DNA from: a virus
Strand: one strand, 5' to 3'
IMG/VR virus record: IMGVR_UViG_3300044977_000123
Location: 1 to 64,000 of that record
Length of the DNA: 64,000 nucleotides
Part shown: piece by piece, positions 24,190 through 32,584 of the stretch
Numbering within the stretch: the first letter of the stretch is position 1
Layout of the letters: each line of letters starts with the position of its first letter
The notes under the pieces: model-generated
Seen by the model: only the letters and a program-made list of their open reading frames with translations
The model's database searches: none
Told to the model about the DNA's origin: nothing
Program-made: the position numbers and the translations under genes

Positions 24190-24887
24190 TGCGCTTCTTG
24201 GCCCTGTGTCCGTGGCTGGTCGCCCTGTCGACGCTCGGGGCGGTGATCGGTGTTGTCGTCGGCCAGCTGGCGGTGACGATGACGTGCGGGTTCATGCTCC
24301 TGGTCGTGGTCAACGCCGGTTTGATCGTGGCGGACTTGACTCTTGCCCGACTGGACAGCGAAGAGGCCGTCGCGCCACCGGAGCGGACGGCCCGCTTCCC
24401 CAACGGCGAAGGCTGCCCGCCCGGGACGTGTCCGGTCTGCGGCCAGCACGACCCGGACCGACTGGAACGCTGCTGGGGGCATCTCGACGCGCACCCGTCG
24501 TGCGCGGAGTGGGTGCGCGAGCTGCCGCAGCTCACCAGGGAGCAGTGGCGGGAGCAGATCCACCACTTCCCCAGCCGGAGCGCCGAGGCGCTCCCGACGA
24601 TGGCGGGCATCCGGCCGTCCGAGATGCGCGAGATCCTGCAGGAGATGGGCAACCCGACGCCCCATCCGACCGAGCAGGAGATCGACCGGTACATCAGCCG
24701 CAAAGCCCACCAGCAGCGACGTATGGCCGAGCAGGCCGCCTGTCCCCACCGGGACATCCGCGCCCTGAACGACCAGACGGACGTGTGCGGGGACTGCTTC
24801 GCGATCCAACGCCCGATCCCCGAGTCGCTGATCCAGAAGCCCACACCTCCGCCCGATCCTGGCCCGGCGAGTCCCCGGGCGAAGTGA
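24189..24887 (+). CDS. membrane protein with Cys/His cytoplasmic domain (232 aa)
   Basis: Two hydrophobic helices within residues 1-55, then CPVCGQHDPDRLERCWGHLD and a C-terminal CPHRDIRALNDQTDVCGDC finger. TGATG overlap upstream. Last gene of the 12.6-24.9 kb rightward operon and followed by a strong hairpin. Confidence 0.6.
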   Translation: MRFLALCPWLVALSTLGAVIGVVVGQLAVTMTCGFMLLVVVNAGLIVADLTLARLDSEEAVAPPERTARFPNGEGCPPGTCPVCGQHDPDRLERCWGHLDAHPSCAEWVRELPQLTREQWREQIHHFPSRSAEALPTMAGIRPSEMREILQEMGNPTPHPTEQEIDRYISRKAHQQRRMAEQAACPHRDIRALNDQTDVCGDCFAIQRPIPESLIQKPTPPPDPGPASPRAK

Positions 24888-24923
24888 GCGGCGGCCGTCC
24901 CCGCATGTCGGGACGGCCGCCGC
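24888..24923 (+). terminator. strong hairpin, probable bidirectional terminator
   Basis: 13-bp perfect stem (24888-24900 with 24911-24923), 10-base loop, begins one base after the last stop of the rightward operon. No U-tract, as is common in high-GC actinobacteria. It separates the rightward operon from the leftward array; 24924-25084 shows no gene. Confidence 0.7.
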
Positions 24924-25084
24924 TGTCGCGCAGGTACCGGGGTCGACTGCCTGTCGGCCGGGGTGCGCACCAACGACGCTACGGCGCGGCACTGACAGGC
25001 GGTCGGGAACGGGGACTCTGCGGACGGTGCGTCGGCGGATCTGCTAGGCGGCGTCCCAGATCGTGTCGCGTTCGAGCATCGTCG

Positions 25085-25252
25085 TCAGCGGTGCCTACCG
25101 GGGCGCGGCGACGGCTGCCCCTGCGGCTGCGGGAACTTCGACTGCTGGGCGGCGCGGCGGCGGGCGGCTCGCGCGGCCAGGGTGATGAGCAGCGCCGGGA
25201 TGCCGACGATGACCAGCAGGATCAGCAGTTCAAGGATCCGGTTCTCGACCAC
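25085..25252 (-). CDS. single-pass membrane protein (55 aa)
   Basis: VENRILELLILLVIVGIPAL is a membrane helix followed by a basic tail (RAARRRAAQQ). I chose GTG 25252 because GGGGGC lies 7 bases upstream; the longer GTG form (25297) would run through TATCGT, a plausible -10. Confidence 0.55.
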   Translation of the reverse strand: MVENRILELLILLVIVGIPALLITLAARAARRRAAQQSKFPQPQGQPSPRPGRHR

Positions 25253-25345
25253 GTCGACGCCCCCAAAGATTCCAGCGAGAGGCAGACGATAGCGCACCCG
25301 CCCGGCCCGGCGATACGCAGTTCAGCTGCGGGGGTAACCGCATGG

Positions 25346-25723
25346 CTATCGCCGCGGTCGCGCCGCGGGCATCAGCATGAGCTGCCGTTCGACGACCTCG
25401 ACCTGCGCCGCGAGGGCCTTGAGGCGGGCGGCTTCGGCGCCGTGGGCGTCGAGCAGAGCCTTGTACGCGTCGGCGGGCAGGAGGTCGGCGAGGACGCGGG
25501 TCGCGTCGCGGTAGGACTCGCGGAGGCTGTCGAGCTGGCGGCGGAGGGTGGCGGTGGCGCAGAGCGCGAGGACCCACGGCTCGTCGGCGAGGACGTTGTG
25601 ACGCCAGCGGTCGGCGGGGACGGTGTCCGCGAGCCACGCTGCGACGTGCGTGTGCCAGCCGGGTGTGGTGGGTGGCGGGACGGCGGCGGGCCAGTGGGGC
25701 GGAGTGCGGAATCGCTCGGACAT
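25346..25723 (-). CDS. hypothetical helical protein (125 aa), possibly leaderless
   Basis: Helices rich in Ala/Leu, C-terminal coiled segment (AARLKALAAQVEVVERQLML). CATAAT, a near-perfect -10, ends 7 bases before ATG 25723, so transcription would start at the ATG and the message would lack a leader, a common actinobacterial arrangement. No ribosome site is present. Confidence 0.6.
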   Translation of the reverse strand: MSERFRTPPHWPAAVPPPTTPGWHTHVAAWLADTVPADRWRHNVLADEPWVLALCATATLRRQLDSLRESYRDATRVLADLLPADAYKALLDAHGAEAARLKALAAQVEVVERQLMLMPAARPRR

Positions 25724-25762
25724 ATGTTCGATTATGCGTTCGAGGGGACGCAAAAGGCCAGC

Positions 25763-26140
25763 TCAGGCCTGTCCCCACTGGGGGATCACGATGCCGTCGT
25801 TCTGGCAGTACATCCGCAAAGCATCCACCGCCGTCCGATAGCCCGCCTCGAACTGCGTCATCTGACCGACCAATTCGCTGGGAGTATCGCCGTTCGGCGA
25901 GTAGTCAAGCTCGCTGGTCAGGGTTTCGGCATCCTCGCCGAGTTGCGTGTCGAGCCGTACAGCAGTATCCGGATCCGCGTTGAAGTTCTCGTTTGCCTTG
26001 ATCCACTGCAGTACGAGGCCACAGAACGCCGCCTGCTGCTTGTCCAGCTCCGCCTGACTCGGCCCTGAGGGTGCCGATGAACAGCCAGCAGTGGCCAGGA
26101 CGACGGTCGTGAGGAGTGAAACGATGATGGCCTTAAGCAT
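25763..26140 (-). CDS. secreted lipoprotein (125 aa)
   Basis: Signal peptide MLKAIIVSLLTTVVLATAGC with lipobox ATAGC: lipidated Cys at residue 20. The mature part is acidic with QQAAFCGLVLQW and RMYCQN, possibly a disulfide. GGGGGGAT precedes ATG 26140; longer ORF starts are rejected. Function unknown; its design resembles the 55758 protein (helical, conserved Cys). Confidence 0.7.
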   Translation of the reverse strand: MLKAIIVSLLTTVVLATAGCSSAPSGPSQAELDKQQAAFCGLVLQWIKANENFNADPDTAVRLDTQLGEDAETLTSELDYSPNGDTPSELVGQMTQFEAGYRTAVDALRMYCQNDGIVIPQWGQA

Positions 26141-26550
26141 GATCCCCCCGGGTTGACCTGCGCGGAGCCTAGCGGAGAGCCCCCCGGGCCTGTCCACGCC
26201 CAGGACGCGCTCAGCGAAGCGGGCGGCCAAGCCGGCTACCACCCCGGCCATACCGCCCGCACTGCGTGGAACCCTCCACGAACAACAACAGCAGCCCGGC
26301 CAGCATCCCACCGGGCCGGATAGAAGCCGCCCCAAAATCAGGGGAAGCCGCAGATTGCTCCCCACCGCTCACGACCCGCTGCTCCCCGCGATCGTCGTCA
26401 CCGGCCGGCTGACCGGCGCAACGAGCTCGGCATCGGCGGCGTCCAGGTCGCCCGGCGCTGCGCCGGGCCCTCCACCCGCCCGGCAGCTGCCAGGATGCAC
26501 ACCGCGCCCAGCAGGAGCACGCTCGGAAGAAACGCCTGCAGGAGGCCGCC
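26141..26550. other. gap without a confident gene
   Basis: Divergent region between the lipoprotein and the small hydrophobic protein. Two very short minus-strand reading frames with hydrophobic starts (about 26211-26372 and 26398-26520) exist but codon bias and ribosome sites do not support them. TTGACC near 26153 could be a promoter element. Confidence 0.4.
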
Positions 26551-26739
26551 ATGCTCGTCGTCCTCGCGATCCTGATCGTGGTCGCTATCGCGTTCGGAGT
26601 CCTCGGCGTGATCATCAAAGGCCTGTTCTGGCTCTTCGTGGTCGGCGTCGTACTCCTCGCGATCTCCCTCGTCATCGCCGGAATCAAAATCGGCAGCCAC
26701 CACAGGTCACGCAACAAGACCCCCGGGCCGTCCGTCTGA
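26551..26739 (+). CDS. small hydrophobic membrane protein (62 aa)
   Basis: Two membrane helices fill residues 1-48; the tail is basic. AGGAGG precedes ATG. Isolated plus-strand gene within a leftward region. Related hydrophobic proteins are common in Streptomyces; role unknown. Confidence 0.6.
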   Translation: MLVVLAILIVVAIAFGVLGVIIKGLFWLFVVGVVLLAISLVIAGIKIGSHHRSRNKTPGPSV

Positions 26740-26741
26740 CT

Positions 26742-27041
26742 TCACGGCCGGAGCATCCGTTGCGGCCCCGGCAACACCGCCTGCGCCTCCAGCTCCGCGA
26801 CCCGGGCCGCGAGCCGGTCCCGCTCAGCCCTCGCCGCAGTCAGTGCCGCCACCCACTCGATCAGCTCGTGCGACTCCAGATGCTCGCGGACAATGATCTC
26901 CTCGGCGGTGTACTGGCGCATGAGGCCAGCGCGGACGATTTCCTCGGCGGTGCCGCCGGGTACGGCACTGAAGTCGGGCACGCCCTGGTCGTGGGTCCAG
27001 CCGCAAGCCAGCGGGCACAGGTACCGCATTGTCGGGGTCAC
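26742..27041 (-). CDS. hypothetical protein with Cys motif and coiled coil (99 aa)
   Basis: YLCPLACGWTHD at the N-terminus, TAEEIVRAGLMRQYTAEEII in the middle, and a coiled C-terminus (ERDRLAARVAELEAQ). GTG 27041 overlaps the upstream stop. Confidence 0.55.
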   Translation of the reverse strand: MTPTMRYLCPLACGWTHDQGVPDFSAVPGGTAEEIVRAGLMRQYTAEEIIVREHLESHELIEWVAALTAARAERDRLAARVAELEAQAVLPGPQRMLRP

Positions 27042-27256
27042 TGCTGCTCCCCTCGGTCTCGCCTGTCGCCGAGCGCAACCACGACCCGGCCGCCCATCCA
27101 CGTCCCCGCTGCAGCCAGCACGCCGAACGCCCCAAGGAACGCCCCGACGCTGTGGCAGTCGGGCAGCCACGTCGCCAGCCCGGCCAGCACCAGCGACAGA
27201 GAGGTCACCACGCCGGCGTACAGCACGATCAGCGGCATCAGCGGATCCCGGATCAC
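27038..27256 (-). CDS. small membrane protein (72 aa)
   Basis: Two hydrophobic helices (residues 8-28 and 36-62) with a short basic tail. GTGA overlaps at both ends. Confidence 0.6.
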   Translation of the reverse strand: MIRDPLMPLIVLYAGVVTSLSLVLAGLATWLPDCHSVGAFLGAFGVLAAAGTWMGGRVVVALGDRRDRGEQQ

Positions 27257-27966
27257 CGCTGCTCCTCGCCCGTTGCGGCCCCGGCAACGCTGGCCGGCGC
27301 GTGGTGCAGGTGCACGTGGGCGGCGTAGTCGTGCCGTGCCATATCCGGGCTCTTGAAGCCACCGCTGCCCCAGCGGGTGCTCGGGTGGACATCGGAGGCA
27401 CAGCGCCAGGCGTAGGTCCGAGGCAGCGGCTCCACGTAGACCGGCGACTCAGCGACGACCGGCGCCGCCTGCCCGTCGGCCTTGGCCTGGTGCTGCGGAT
27501 CCTGGCAGTCCATCGTGGTCCACTTCTCCTTCTTCCGGCAGCTCTTGAAGAACTCGCCGGCCCACGCCTCCCGCTCCAGTCCGCGCGCAGCGAGCAGCTC
27601 ATCGAGCTCGGGCCCGGCGGCGAGAACAGCCCGCCCGGTCTGGCAGGCCCGGGAGACGTACGGGGCGAGCGGCAGCACCGCGAGGATGTCGGCGGGGACC
27701 TGCGTGACCGGCGAGCTGTAGAACCCACCGTCGGGGTCCACGGCCCGCATCGCTGCCCGGGCGAGCGGCAGCCAGCCGTCCTCCCGCCGATGCCCGAACA
27801 CCTTGCCGCGCGCGAGGATCGGCCCCGGGCCCATGCCAACGCGCAGCAGCACCTCGTAGTCGGACACCGGCGCCAGACCCGACAGATTCGCGATGTCGAA
27901 GCGGGCGATCGGACGAACCTGGCCCTGGTCGCCGCCGGGCCACTCCTCGATGCGGATCACGAGCAT
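27253..27966 (-). CDS. hypothetical protein (237 aa)
   Basis: N-terminal beta-rich part (LVIRIEEWPGGDQGQVRPIA), then a helical segment with CRKKEKW and a His-rich end (HDYAAHVHLHHAP). ATG 27966 sits within the end of the upstream gene. Family not known. Confidence 0.55.
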   Translation of the reverse strand: MLVIRIEEWPGGDQGQVRPIARFDIANLSGLAPVSDYEVLLRVGMGPGPILARGKVFGHRREDGWLPLARAAMRAVDPDGGFYSSPVTQVPADILAVLPLAPYVSRACQTGRAVLAAGPELDELLAARGLEREAWAGEFFKSCRKKEKWTTMDCQDPQHQAKADGQAAPVVAESPVYVEPLPRTYAWRCASDVHPSTRWGSGGFKSPDMARHDYAAHVHLHHAPASVAGAATGEEQR

Positions 27967-28640
27967 GCGGGGGTCTCCTCGGTGCAGCAGTCGGGGCACG
28001 GCTTGCCTTTCGGCTCGCCGTAGATCGGGTCGAGGCCCTGCGAGAAGTCTGGGATCTTCCCGCGACCGTGGCAGCGCGGGCACAGTGGTGGTGGCGGGTC
28101 GAGGGCATCGGCGAGACGCTGGCGAACCCACCCGGGGAGGGCGTCGAGTGCAGCAACCTCCCGGACCCGCACCAGCTGCTCCTCGGCGGTGTCCGCGACC
28201 GGGATCCCGACGCGCCGGCACTCAGCCCGGATCGAGGCAGCCGCAGCGGTCGCGTCATCGCGGGACATCAGCGGATGCCCGACGACCGCTCGGACCAGTT
28301 CCCGGAACGCGTTGCCGTCGACATGCGGATCCCAGGCGGCGAACGTGATCCGGCCGAGCTGGTGGTGCAGCGGCGTCGCTTCCGCCGTCCAGTCGGTCAT
28401 GGCCCGGTTGAGCATCTCGCCGATGCTCTCCAACTCGGCCTCGGCCTTCTCGGCTCGCTCGTCGGCTGTCCGGCAGGCGTCGAGCATCCGTGAGCACGAC
28501 AGGCAGTTGGTCTCCCAGGTGATCGCGTTGCGATATTCCAGCAGCTCCGCGAGGACCGCCCGCAGATCGTCGGCGGCATCCGGAAGCCACGTCGGGGCAT
28601 CCAGCCATGCGCGGACGCGGAGGGCGGGATCGTCGGTCAT
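27957..28640 (-). CDS. hypothetical protein with DnaJ-like zinc knuckles (227 aa)
   Basis: The N-terminal helix bundle contains CLSCSRMLDAC. The C-terminal CPRCHGRGKI and CPDCC resemble the CxxCxGxG repeats of DnaJ zinc fingers. ATGA overlap upstream. Confidence 0.6.
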   Translation of the reverse strand: MTDDPALRVRAWLDAPTWLPDAADDLRAVLAELLEYRNAITWETNCLSCSRMLDACRTADERAEKAEAELESIGEMLNRAMTDWTAEATPLHHQLGRITFAAWDPHVDGNAFRELVRAVVGHPLMSRDDATAAAASIRAECRRVGIPVADTAEEQLVRVREVAALDALPGWVRQRLADALDPPPPLCPRCHGRGKIPDFSQGLDPIYGEPKGKPCPDCCTEETPACS

Positions 28641-29092
28641 CACAGCTCCAGGGTGATCGTGAGGGTGCGTTTCGACGCCGTGAGGTACATCTGCCGCTCG
28701 CTCGGCCAAGACGACTCCGGCGCGACCGTACTGACCTTGACCTCGGCGAACTGGACGTTCGACATCTCCACCGTCTGGATCACGCCGCCGGGCTGCGTCA
28801 GCGTCATCTCGGCATGGTGGGTAACGGTGGAGTGGTTGAGGAGGATGCTCTGCACCGGGCCCGTCTCGACCGGGCCCATGTCCAGTCCGGTGAGCAGGTT
28901 GTCGCCACCACGGGCGGCCAGGGCGACGCGGAGGAGTTGGACGTGCTGCTGGAGGGCGAACTCCCGCCGCGAGGCATCCCCCAGTACCTCGGTTGCGAAC
29001 CCGCCCACGATCGCCTCGGCCGTCTCCGGGTAGTCCGGGTGCTGCTCGCACCAGGATCGGACGATGCTGAACAGGGTGCTGCGGGCGGTCAC
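28640..29092 (-). CDS. hypothetical protein (150 aa)
   Basis: Helical N-terminal 60 residues (FSIVRSWCEQHPDYPETAEA) then a beta-rich C-terminal half. GTG start coupled to the upstream gene. Confidence 0.55.
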   Translation of the reverse strand: MTARSTLFSIVRSWCEQHPDYPETAEAIVGGFATEVLGDASRREFALQQHVQLLRVALAARGGDNLLTGLDMGPVETGPVQSILLNHSTVTHHAEMTLTQPGGVIQTVEMSNVQFAEVKVSTVAPESSWPSERQMYLTASKRTLTITLEL

Positions 29093-29430
29093 TCGGTCAC
29101 GTCCCCATCGGGCCCGAGCCCACCGACGCTGAACATGCCGTCCGCTGCGAACACGGCCTTGATGTCGGCAAGCGTCATGCCCTCGAACGGCAGCACGCAG
29201 TCCGGGCAACAATGAGCCTCGGCCGGGAGCGGCTTGCCGCAGTAGCAGCAGGGGTCGCCGGGCTTCTGGGGGGCGTGACCGCAGGGGCTGTCGTGATCCG
29301 GATGTCCGGGGATGTCGCACCGACCGGCTTGTGTGTCGGCGCACCAGCGGCACAGCTTCGTGCCGTCCGGGTCGTGCCAGTGCGCCTGATAGGTGTCGGT
29401 GCAGCGGGGACAGGTGAAGGTGTCGCTCAC
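29089..29430 (-). CDS. multi-zinc-ribbon protein (113 aa)
   Basis: Four CxxC groups: CPRCTDTY, CRWCADTQ, CCYCGKPL, CCPDCVL, each ready for zinc. Looks like a rubredoxin/zinc-ribbon array. GTGA overlaps. Confidence 0.65.
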   Translation of the reverse strand: MSDTFTCPRCTDTYQAHWHDPDGTKLCRWCADTQAGRCDIPGHPDHDSPCGHAPQKPGDPCCYCGKPLPAEAHCCPDCVLPFEGMTLADIKAVFAADGMFSVGGLGPDGDVTE

Positions 29431-29831
29431 GGGTTTCCGTCCTTCTCGATCAATCTGGCCGCGAACCGCAGCTGCTCCACGCTCAACGTCACACCGTCGG
29501 GGCCGCGCACCGGGAAGCCGATGTCGGCATACTGGAGCAGCCGTGCAACGGCCTCCCCGTGGTCCTTCTCGTCCCGGTCGACGGTCATCAGGTACAGCCG
29601 CAGATCCGGGCCGACCGTGATCGAGTGCGACAGGTTGGCGTCCGACCATTCGAGGTTCACGCCACCCGCTTCGGTCGGGTAGATCCGGACGGGTTCCTGC
29701 TGCTGCGGCAGGGCGTCGGCGATGATCCCGGCGCGGAGCAGGGCCTGCGGACTCGGAGCCTCGCCGATGCCGTCCAGCCAACCGGGCTTGAGGCGGCCCA
29801 GCTCGCCTATGCGATCCCAGATGCGGGTCAC
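29427..29831 (-). CDS. hypothetical protein (134 aa)
   Basis: GTG 29831 overlaps the stop of the Cys-rich mini-gene. Alpha/beta sequence with DLRLYLMTVDRDEKDHGEAV; no known domain. Confidence 0.55.
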   Translation of the reverse strand: MTRIWDRIGELGRLKPGWLDGIGEAPSPQALLRAGIIADALPQQQEPVRIYPTEAGGVNLEWSDANLSHSITVGPDLRLYLMTVDRDEKDHGEAVARLLQYADIGFPVRGPDGVTLSVEQLRFAARLIEKDGNP

Positions 29832-29983
29832 TTCAGTCCCTCGTTTCCTCGACAGCCGGGCAGTGCCCGGCATCCCTCGCACACGCATTGCCCGTCGCGG
29901 CGGCAGCACAACTCGGTGCAGTAGCAGACCCTGAAGCCACGGGCCGGGCCGCAGTGGGCGGCGTGGAAGCCGGCCGGGGTCAC
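29828..29983 (-). CDS. Cys-rich mini-protein, paralogue 2 (51 aa)
   Basis: Read from GTG 29983: FRVCYCTELCCRRDGQCVC, EGCRALPGC. It has the same Cys layout as the plus-strand gene at 23799-23966. Its GTG overlaps the upstream stop and its TGA overlaps the next GTG, fitting the operon exactly. Confidence 0.7.
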   Translation of the reverse strand: MTPAGFHAAHCGPARGFRVCYCTELCCRRDGQCVCEGCRALPGCRGNEGLK

Positions 29984-30456
29984 CATCGGTCGACCGATGC
30001 GTTGCCGATCCGCAGGTACTCGTCGCAGGCCCCGGCCCAGCGGTCCCGCCCCTCATCCTGGTCGCTGAAGAGCCGCCATTCGCCGTACGGGCACTCGTAG
30101 AAGCTGTCCGGGCCGTCCGTGGCGAGCTTGGCTATCTCCACCGCGTCGTCAACGTCGCAGGCCTGCTTGACGACGTTGAGCATGTCCCACGGCTGGAAGC
30201 TTCGGCGCGCACCGAAGACCTCCTGCTGGTGGCCGCCGCTGACCCAGTCCCGGCCCTCGTACACGTCGGGCGTACTCACGACGGGGATGATCTCCCCGCG
30301 CCGGAACGGCCACTCGGGCGGCTCGGTCGGGCCCGGCGTCCACGTGCCGGTGATCACCACGAAGCTGATCCGGTCGAGCGGCACGGTCTGCTGCCCATTC
30401 AGCAGCCACAGCAGTTCCTCGGCCTTGGTGTCGCGGCCGGTCACGTAGTCGAACAC
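29980..30456 (-). CDS. hypothetical protein (158 aa)
   Basis: GAGGGAT before GTG 30456. Alpha/beta, with ISFVVITGTWTPGPTEPPEW and a C-terminal DEYLRIGNASVDRW. No family. Confidence 0.6.
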   Translation of the reverse strand: MFDYVTGRDTKAEELLWLLNGQQTVPLDRISFVVITGTWTPGPTEPPEWPFRRGEIIPVVSTPDVYEGRDWVSGGHQQEVFGARRSFQPWDMLNVVKQACDVDDAVEIAKLATDGPDSFYECPYGEWRLFSDQDEGRDRWAGACDEYLRIGNASVDRW

Positions 30457-30602
30457 TTCGATCCCTCTTTCCCGATCAGGTGCTCGCCGAATTCCAGATG
30501 CGCCCCAACGACCGTCGTCCAGCGCCGGGATGTCCAGCCGCAGTAGCACGACGCCCAGCAGCCATGACGGCCAGTGCGATACAGAGTCGGGTAGTGAGTC
30601 AC
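30441..30602 (-). CDS. short zinc-like protein (53 aa)
   Basis: YRTGRHGCWASCYCGWTSRR is a motif seen in several actinophage mini-proteins. GTG overlaps the upstream stop; overlaps the next gene by 16 bases. Confidence 0.6.
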   Translation of the reverse strand: MTHYPTLYRTGRHGCWASCYCGWTSRRWTTVVGAHLEFGEHLIGKEGSKCSTT

Positions 30603-31060
30603 GGCCGACTCTCCGGCGTCCAGCAGTCGTCGCGGATCGTCCCGTCCGGCCACCAGTGCGTGCGGAATGCCGACAGCACCCAGGTGCAGGTGCGGCGCTG
30701 CTGATCCCAGTCGTGGCCAGTGGGGACTTCGGCATGGGTTCGCCCGCATCCGGGGCAGAGCCACACGTCGGGAAGTTCTCGGGCCTGTTCCAAGGTGATC
30801 CATGTGGCCTCAATGTCCTCGTCGGCGAGCCAGCGCCGTGCCGCCTCTTTCGCGCGCTCTGGGGTGCGTGCCGCGAGCGCCGTCGACCAGTAGCGCTGCG
30901 CGCCGGGGTTCCGCTTCTTGTTGCGGGCGAGGTAGTACCAGCAGATGTCGCCGAGCATGAAGCCGTAGCGGTCGTCAGGAGCGGGGTCCAGCCAGTCGCC
31001 CGGGTTGAGGTAGGCGTTCTCGTCTTTGATGTACGGGCCCATCACGAACACGTCGGTCAC
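30599..31060 (-). CDS. hypothetical protein (153 aa)
   Basis: N-terminal strand MTDVFVMGPYIKDE, a central helix-rich part, and CPGCGRTHAEVPTGHDWD zinc-like loop. Unknown family. Confidence 0.55.
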   Translation of the reverse strand: MTDVFVMGPYIKDENAYLNPGDWLDPAPDDRYGFMLGDICWYYLARNKKRNPGAQRYWSTALAARTPERAKEAARRWLADEDIEATWITLEQARELPDVWLCPGCGRTHAEVPTGHDWDQQRRTCTWVLSAFRTHWWPDGTIRDDCWTPESRP

Positions 31061-31422
31061 GTCGCCTCCTGGTAGGGCGTGGCGAGCGCCGTCAGCACGG
31101 CCCGGACGCGAGTGTCACGGCCGCAGGTGCACTGGGCGTCGACCATCTGGTCACAGTCGCACCAGCCGGTCTCGTCGACCGCGTGCTCCCACCCCAGGGC
31201 CTCGTCCAGCAGGGTCCGCCGCCCAGCGACGTCGGCCAGAACACGGTGCGGGTTGAAGTGTCGCCAGAACTGGTCGGCTGCCGGACCGCCGACGCCGTAG
31301 AAGTCCGGCTCCCGGAACATGTCGCGGGCAGCCATGAGCAGGCCCTGCGCCACGCCGTGGTCACGAGCCAGCCAGTCGCGGACCTGCTTGACCAGCGCGG
31401 CAATCTCCGGCGACTCAGGCAT
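31057..31422 (-). CDS. DUF6221-like protein (121 aa)
   Basis: N-terminal helix with DHGVAQGLL, then RRTLLDEALGWEHAVDET, CDCDQMVDAQCTCG and the ending LTALATPYQEAT. This layout (helix, Cys cluster, LALPY-like end) is shared with the 55393 gene and with a family widespread in Streptomyces plasmids and phages. Function unknown. Confidence 0.65.
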   Translation of the reverse strand: MPESPEIAALVKQVRDWLARDHGVAQGLLMAARDMFREPDFYGVGGPAADQFWRHFNPHRVLADVAGRRTLLDEALGWEHAVDETGWCDCDQMVDAQCTCGRDTRVRAVLTALATPYQEAT

Positions 31423-31792
31423 GGGATTCCTCGCTTGGCGCCTCGTTGCGGAACGGTCCGTCGGCCCGCTGCACGATGATCGTCAGGAGTGGCCCAGCCT
31501 TCGGCGCCCGCTCCCCGTACGGCCACGCCGCCGAGCCGTAGCCTGCATGGCTCCAGTCCCGCTCGATGACCCGGTACTGGCCACACTCGTTCGCTCCGGG
31601 TTCGAGCCGCCACTTGGGCGTCCACAGCAGCAGCGTGTCGCCAACCGCAGGCGGCATCAGGAACGGCACGAAGCCGTCCGGCGGCGTGCTGGATGCGGCC
31701 TGGAGCGTGTCGTAGCGGAACTTGCCACCGTCGGCCGGAACACGGACGTAGAACGAGCAGATCGGCGAGAACCGCAGCAGGTCATCGATCAC
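31415..31792 (-). CDS. hypothetical protein (125 aa)
   Basis: Beta-rich; VGDTLLLWTPKWRLEP suggests a small barrel. GTG start overlaps the nucleoside-enzyme gene upstream; ends within the next start. Confidence 0.55.
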   Translation of the reverse strand: MIDDLLRFSPICSFYVRVPADGGKFRYDTLQAASSTPPDGFVPFLMPPAVGDTLLLWTPKWRLEPGANECGQYRVIERDWSHAGYGSAAWPYGERAPKAGPLLTIIVQRADGPFRNEAPSEESHA

Positions 31793-32214
31793 GATGCGCT
31801 CCGCTCCGGGTCGACTTCGGGGTGCGTGAACCGCACGGGCAGTCCGAGGTACCGCGTGTATGAGATCTCCGCCGTGGTGGACTCCCCCACGTAATCGCCG
31901 ACGACCAGCACCTCCTGCGCCATGCGGATCTTCGCGCGGTGCAGGGCGTCCAGTTCGCGCTTCGCCTCGTCCGGGTTCGCAAGCTGCGCGGCCTCCATCG
32001 CCATGTTGACGTGCGGCATCAGCACGATCCGCCCGGCCAGCGACTCGTTCGCCGCAGCCTCGGCCATCTGCGCCTGGAACCGCATCGAGCCGCAGATGCA
32101 GACGACGGTCGGCGTGCGCTTCGTCTCGGCGAGATACGCGGCGAACCGCTCGACCTCGACCTGGTCGCCGGGTTCGAGCTTGGTGCGCGGGTCGTCCCCG
32201 CAGTTCGACGGCAT
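31789..32214 (-). CDS. nucleoside 2-deoxyribosyltransferase-like protein
   Basis: 141 aa. VVCICGSMRFQAQMAEAA, GRIVLMPHV, LDALHRAKI, EVLVVGDYVGESTTAEISY and LGLPVRF follow the order of NDT/SLOG-fold proteins, which exchange or hydrolyse bases of (deoxy)nucleosides. The usual catalytic Glu may be that of GEST. Phage homologues are thought to adjust nucleotide pools; substrate unknown. Confidence 0.8.
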   Translation of the reverse strand: MPSNCGDDPRTKLEPGDQVEVERFAAYLAETKRTPTVVCICGSMRFQAQMAEAAANESLAGRIVLMPHVNMAMEAAQLANPDEAKRELDALHRAKIRMAQEVLVVGDYVGESTTAEISYTRYLGLPVRFTHPEVDPERSAS

Positions 32215-32215
32215 G

Positions 32216-32584
32216 TCAGCTTCCCGAACTTCCGGCGGTCGTGGTCATGGAGCGCTCGACGCCGTCGAGCAGCGCGCCCACCGCGCCGGCGAGACCGTCG
32301 TCGAGCTGGGCGTTCAACTCCCCCAGCGGCAGGTTGGTGAGGTTCGGCAGCCAGCCGTCGACGGGCGCGGGCTCGGCGACGAGGGCGTAGCCGGTCCGGC
32401 GGGGCTGGCCGGCCTTCGTCGTTGCGGAGTCGTGCAGGTTGCGGGCGAGGATCCGACGGGGCTGCTTGCCGCTGTGCGCGTCGACCACCTCGGCTCCGTT
32501 CAACCCGGACGTGTAGCTGACGATCCGGATGGTGGGGCCACCGCGCGGATCGCAGGAGCGGTAGATCTGGTCCTTGGTGATCAC
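32216..32584 (-). CDS. hypothetical protein (122 aa)
   Basis: GTG 32584 coupled to the upstream stop. Begins with ITKDQIYRSCDPRGGPTIRI, a start typical of small beta-rich mobile-element proteins of unknown role. One base from the next gene. Confidence 0.6.
   Translation of the reverse strand: MITKDQIYRSCDPRGGPTIRIVSYTSGLNGAEVVDAHSGKQPRRILARNLHDSATTKAGQPRRTGYALVAEPAPVDGWLPNLTNLPLGELNAQLDDGLAGAVGALLDGVERSMTTTAGSSGS

Noticed and set aside
26398-26703. Acidic 101-aa protein on the minus strand
   Set aside because: It is the reverse complement of the hydrophobic plus-strand gene (hydrophobic codons read backward give Asp/Glu), with no ribosome site.
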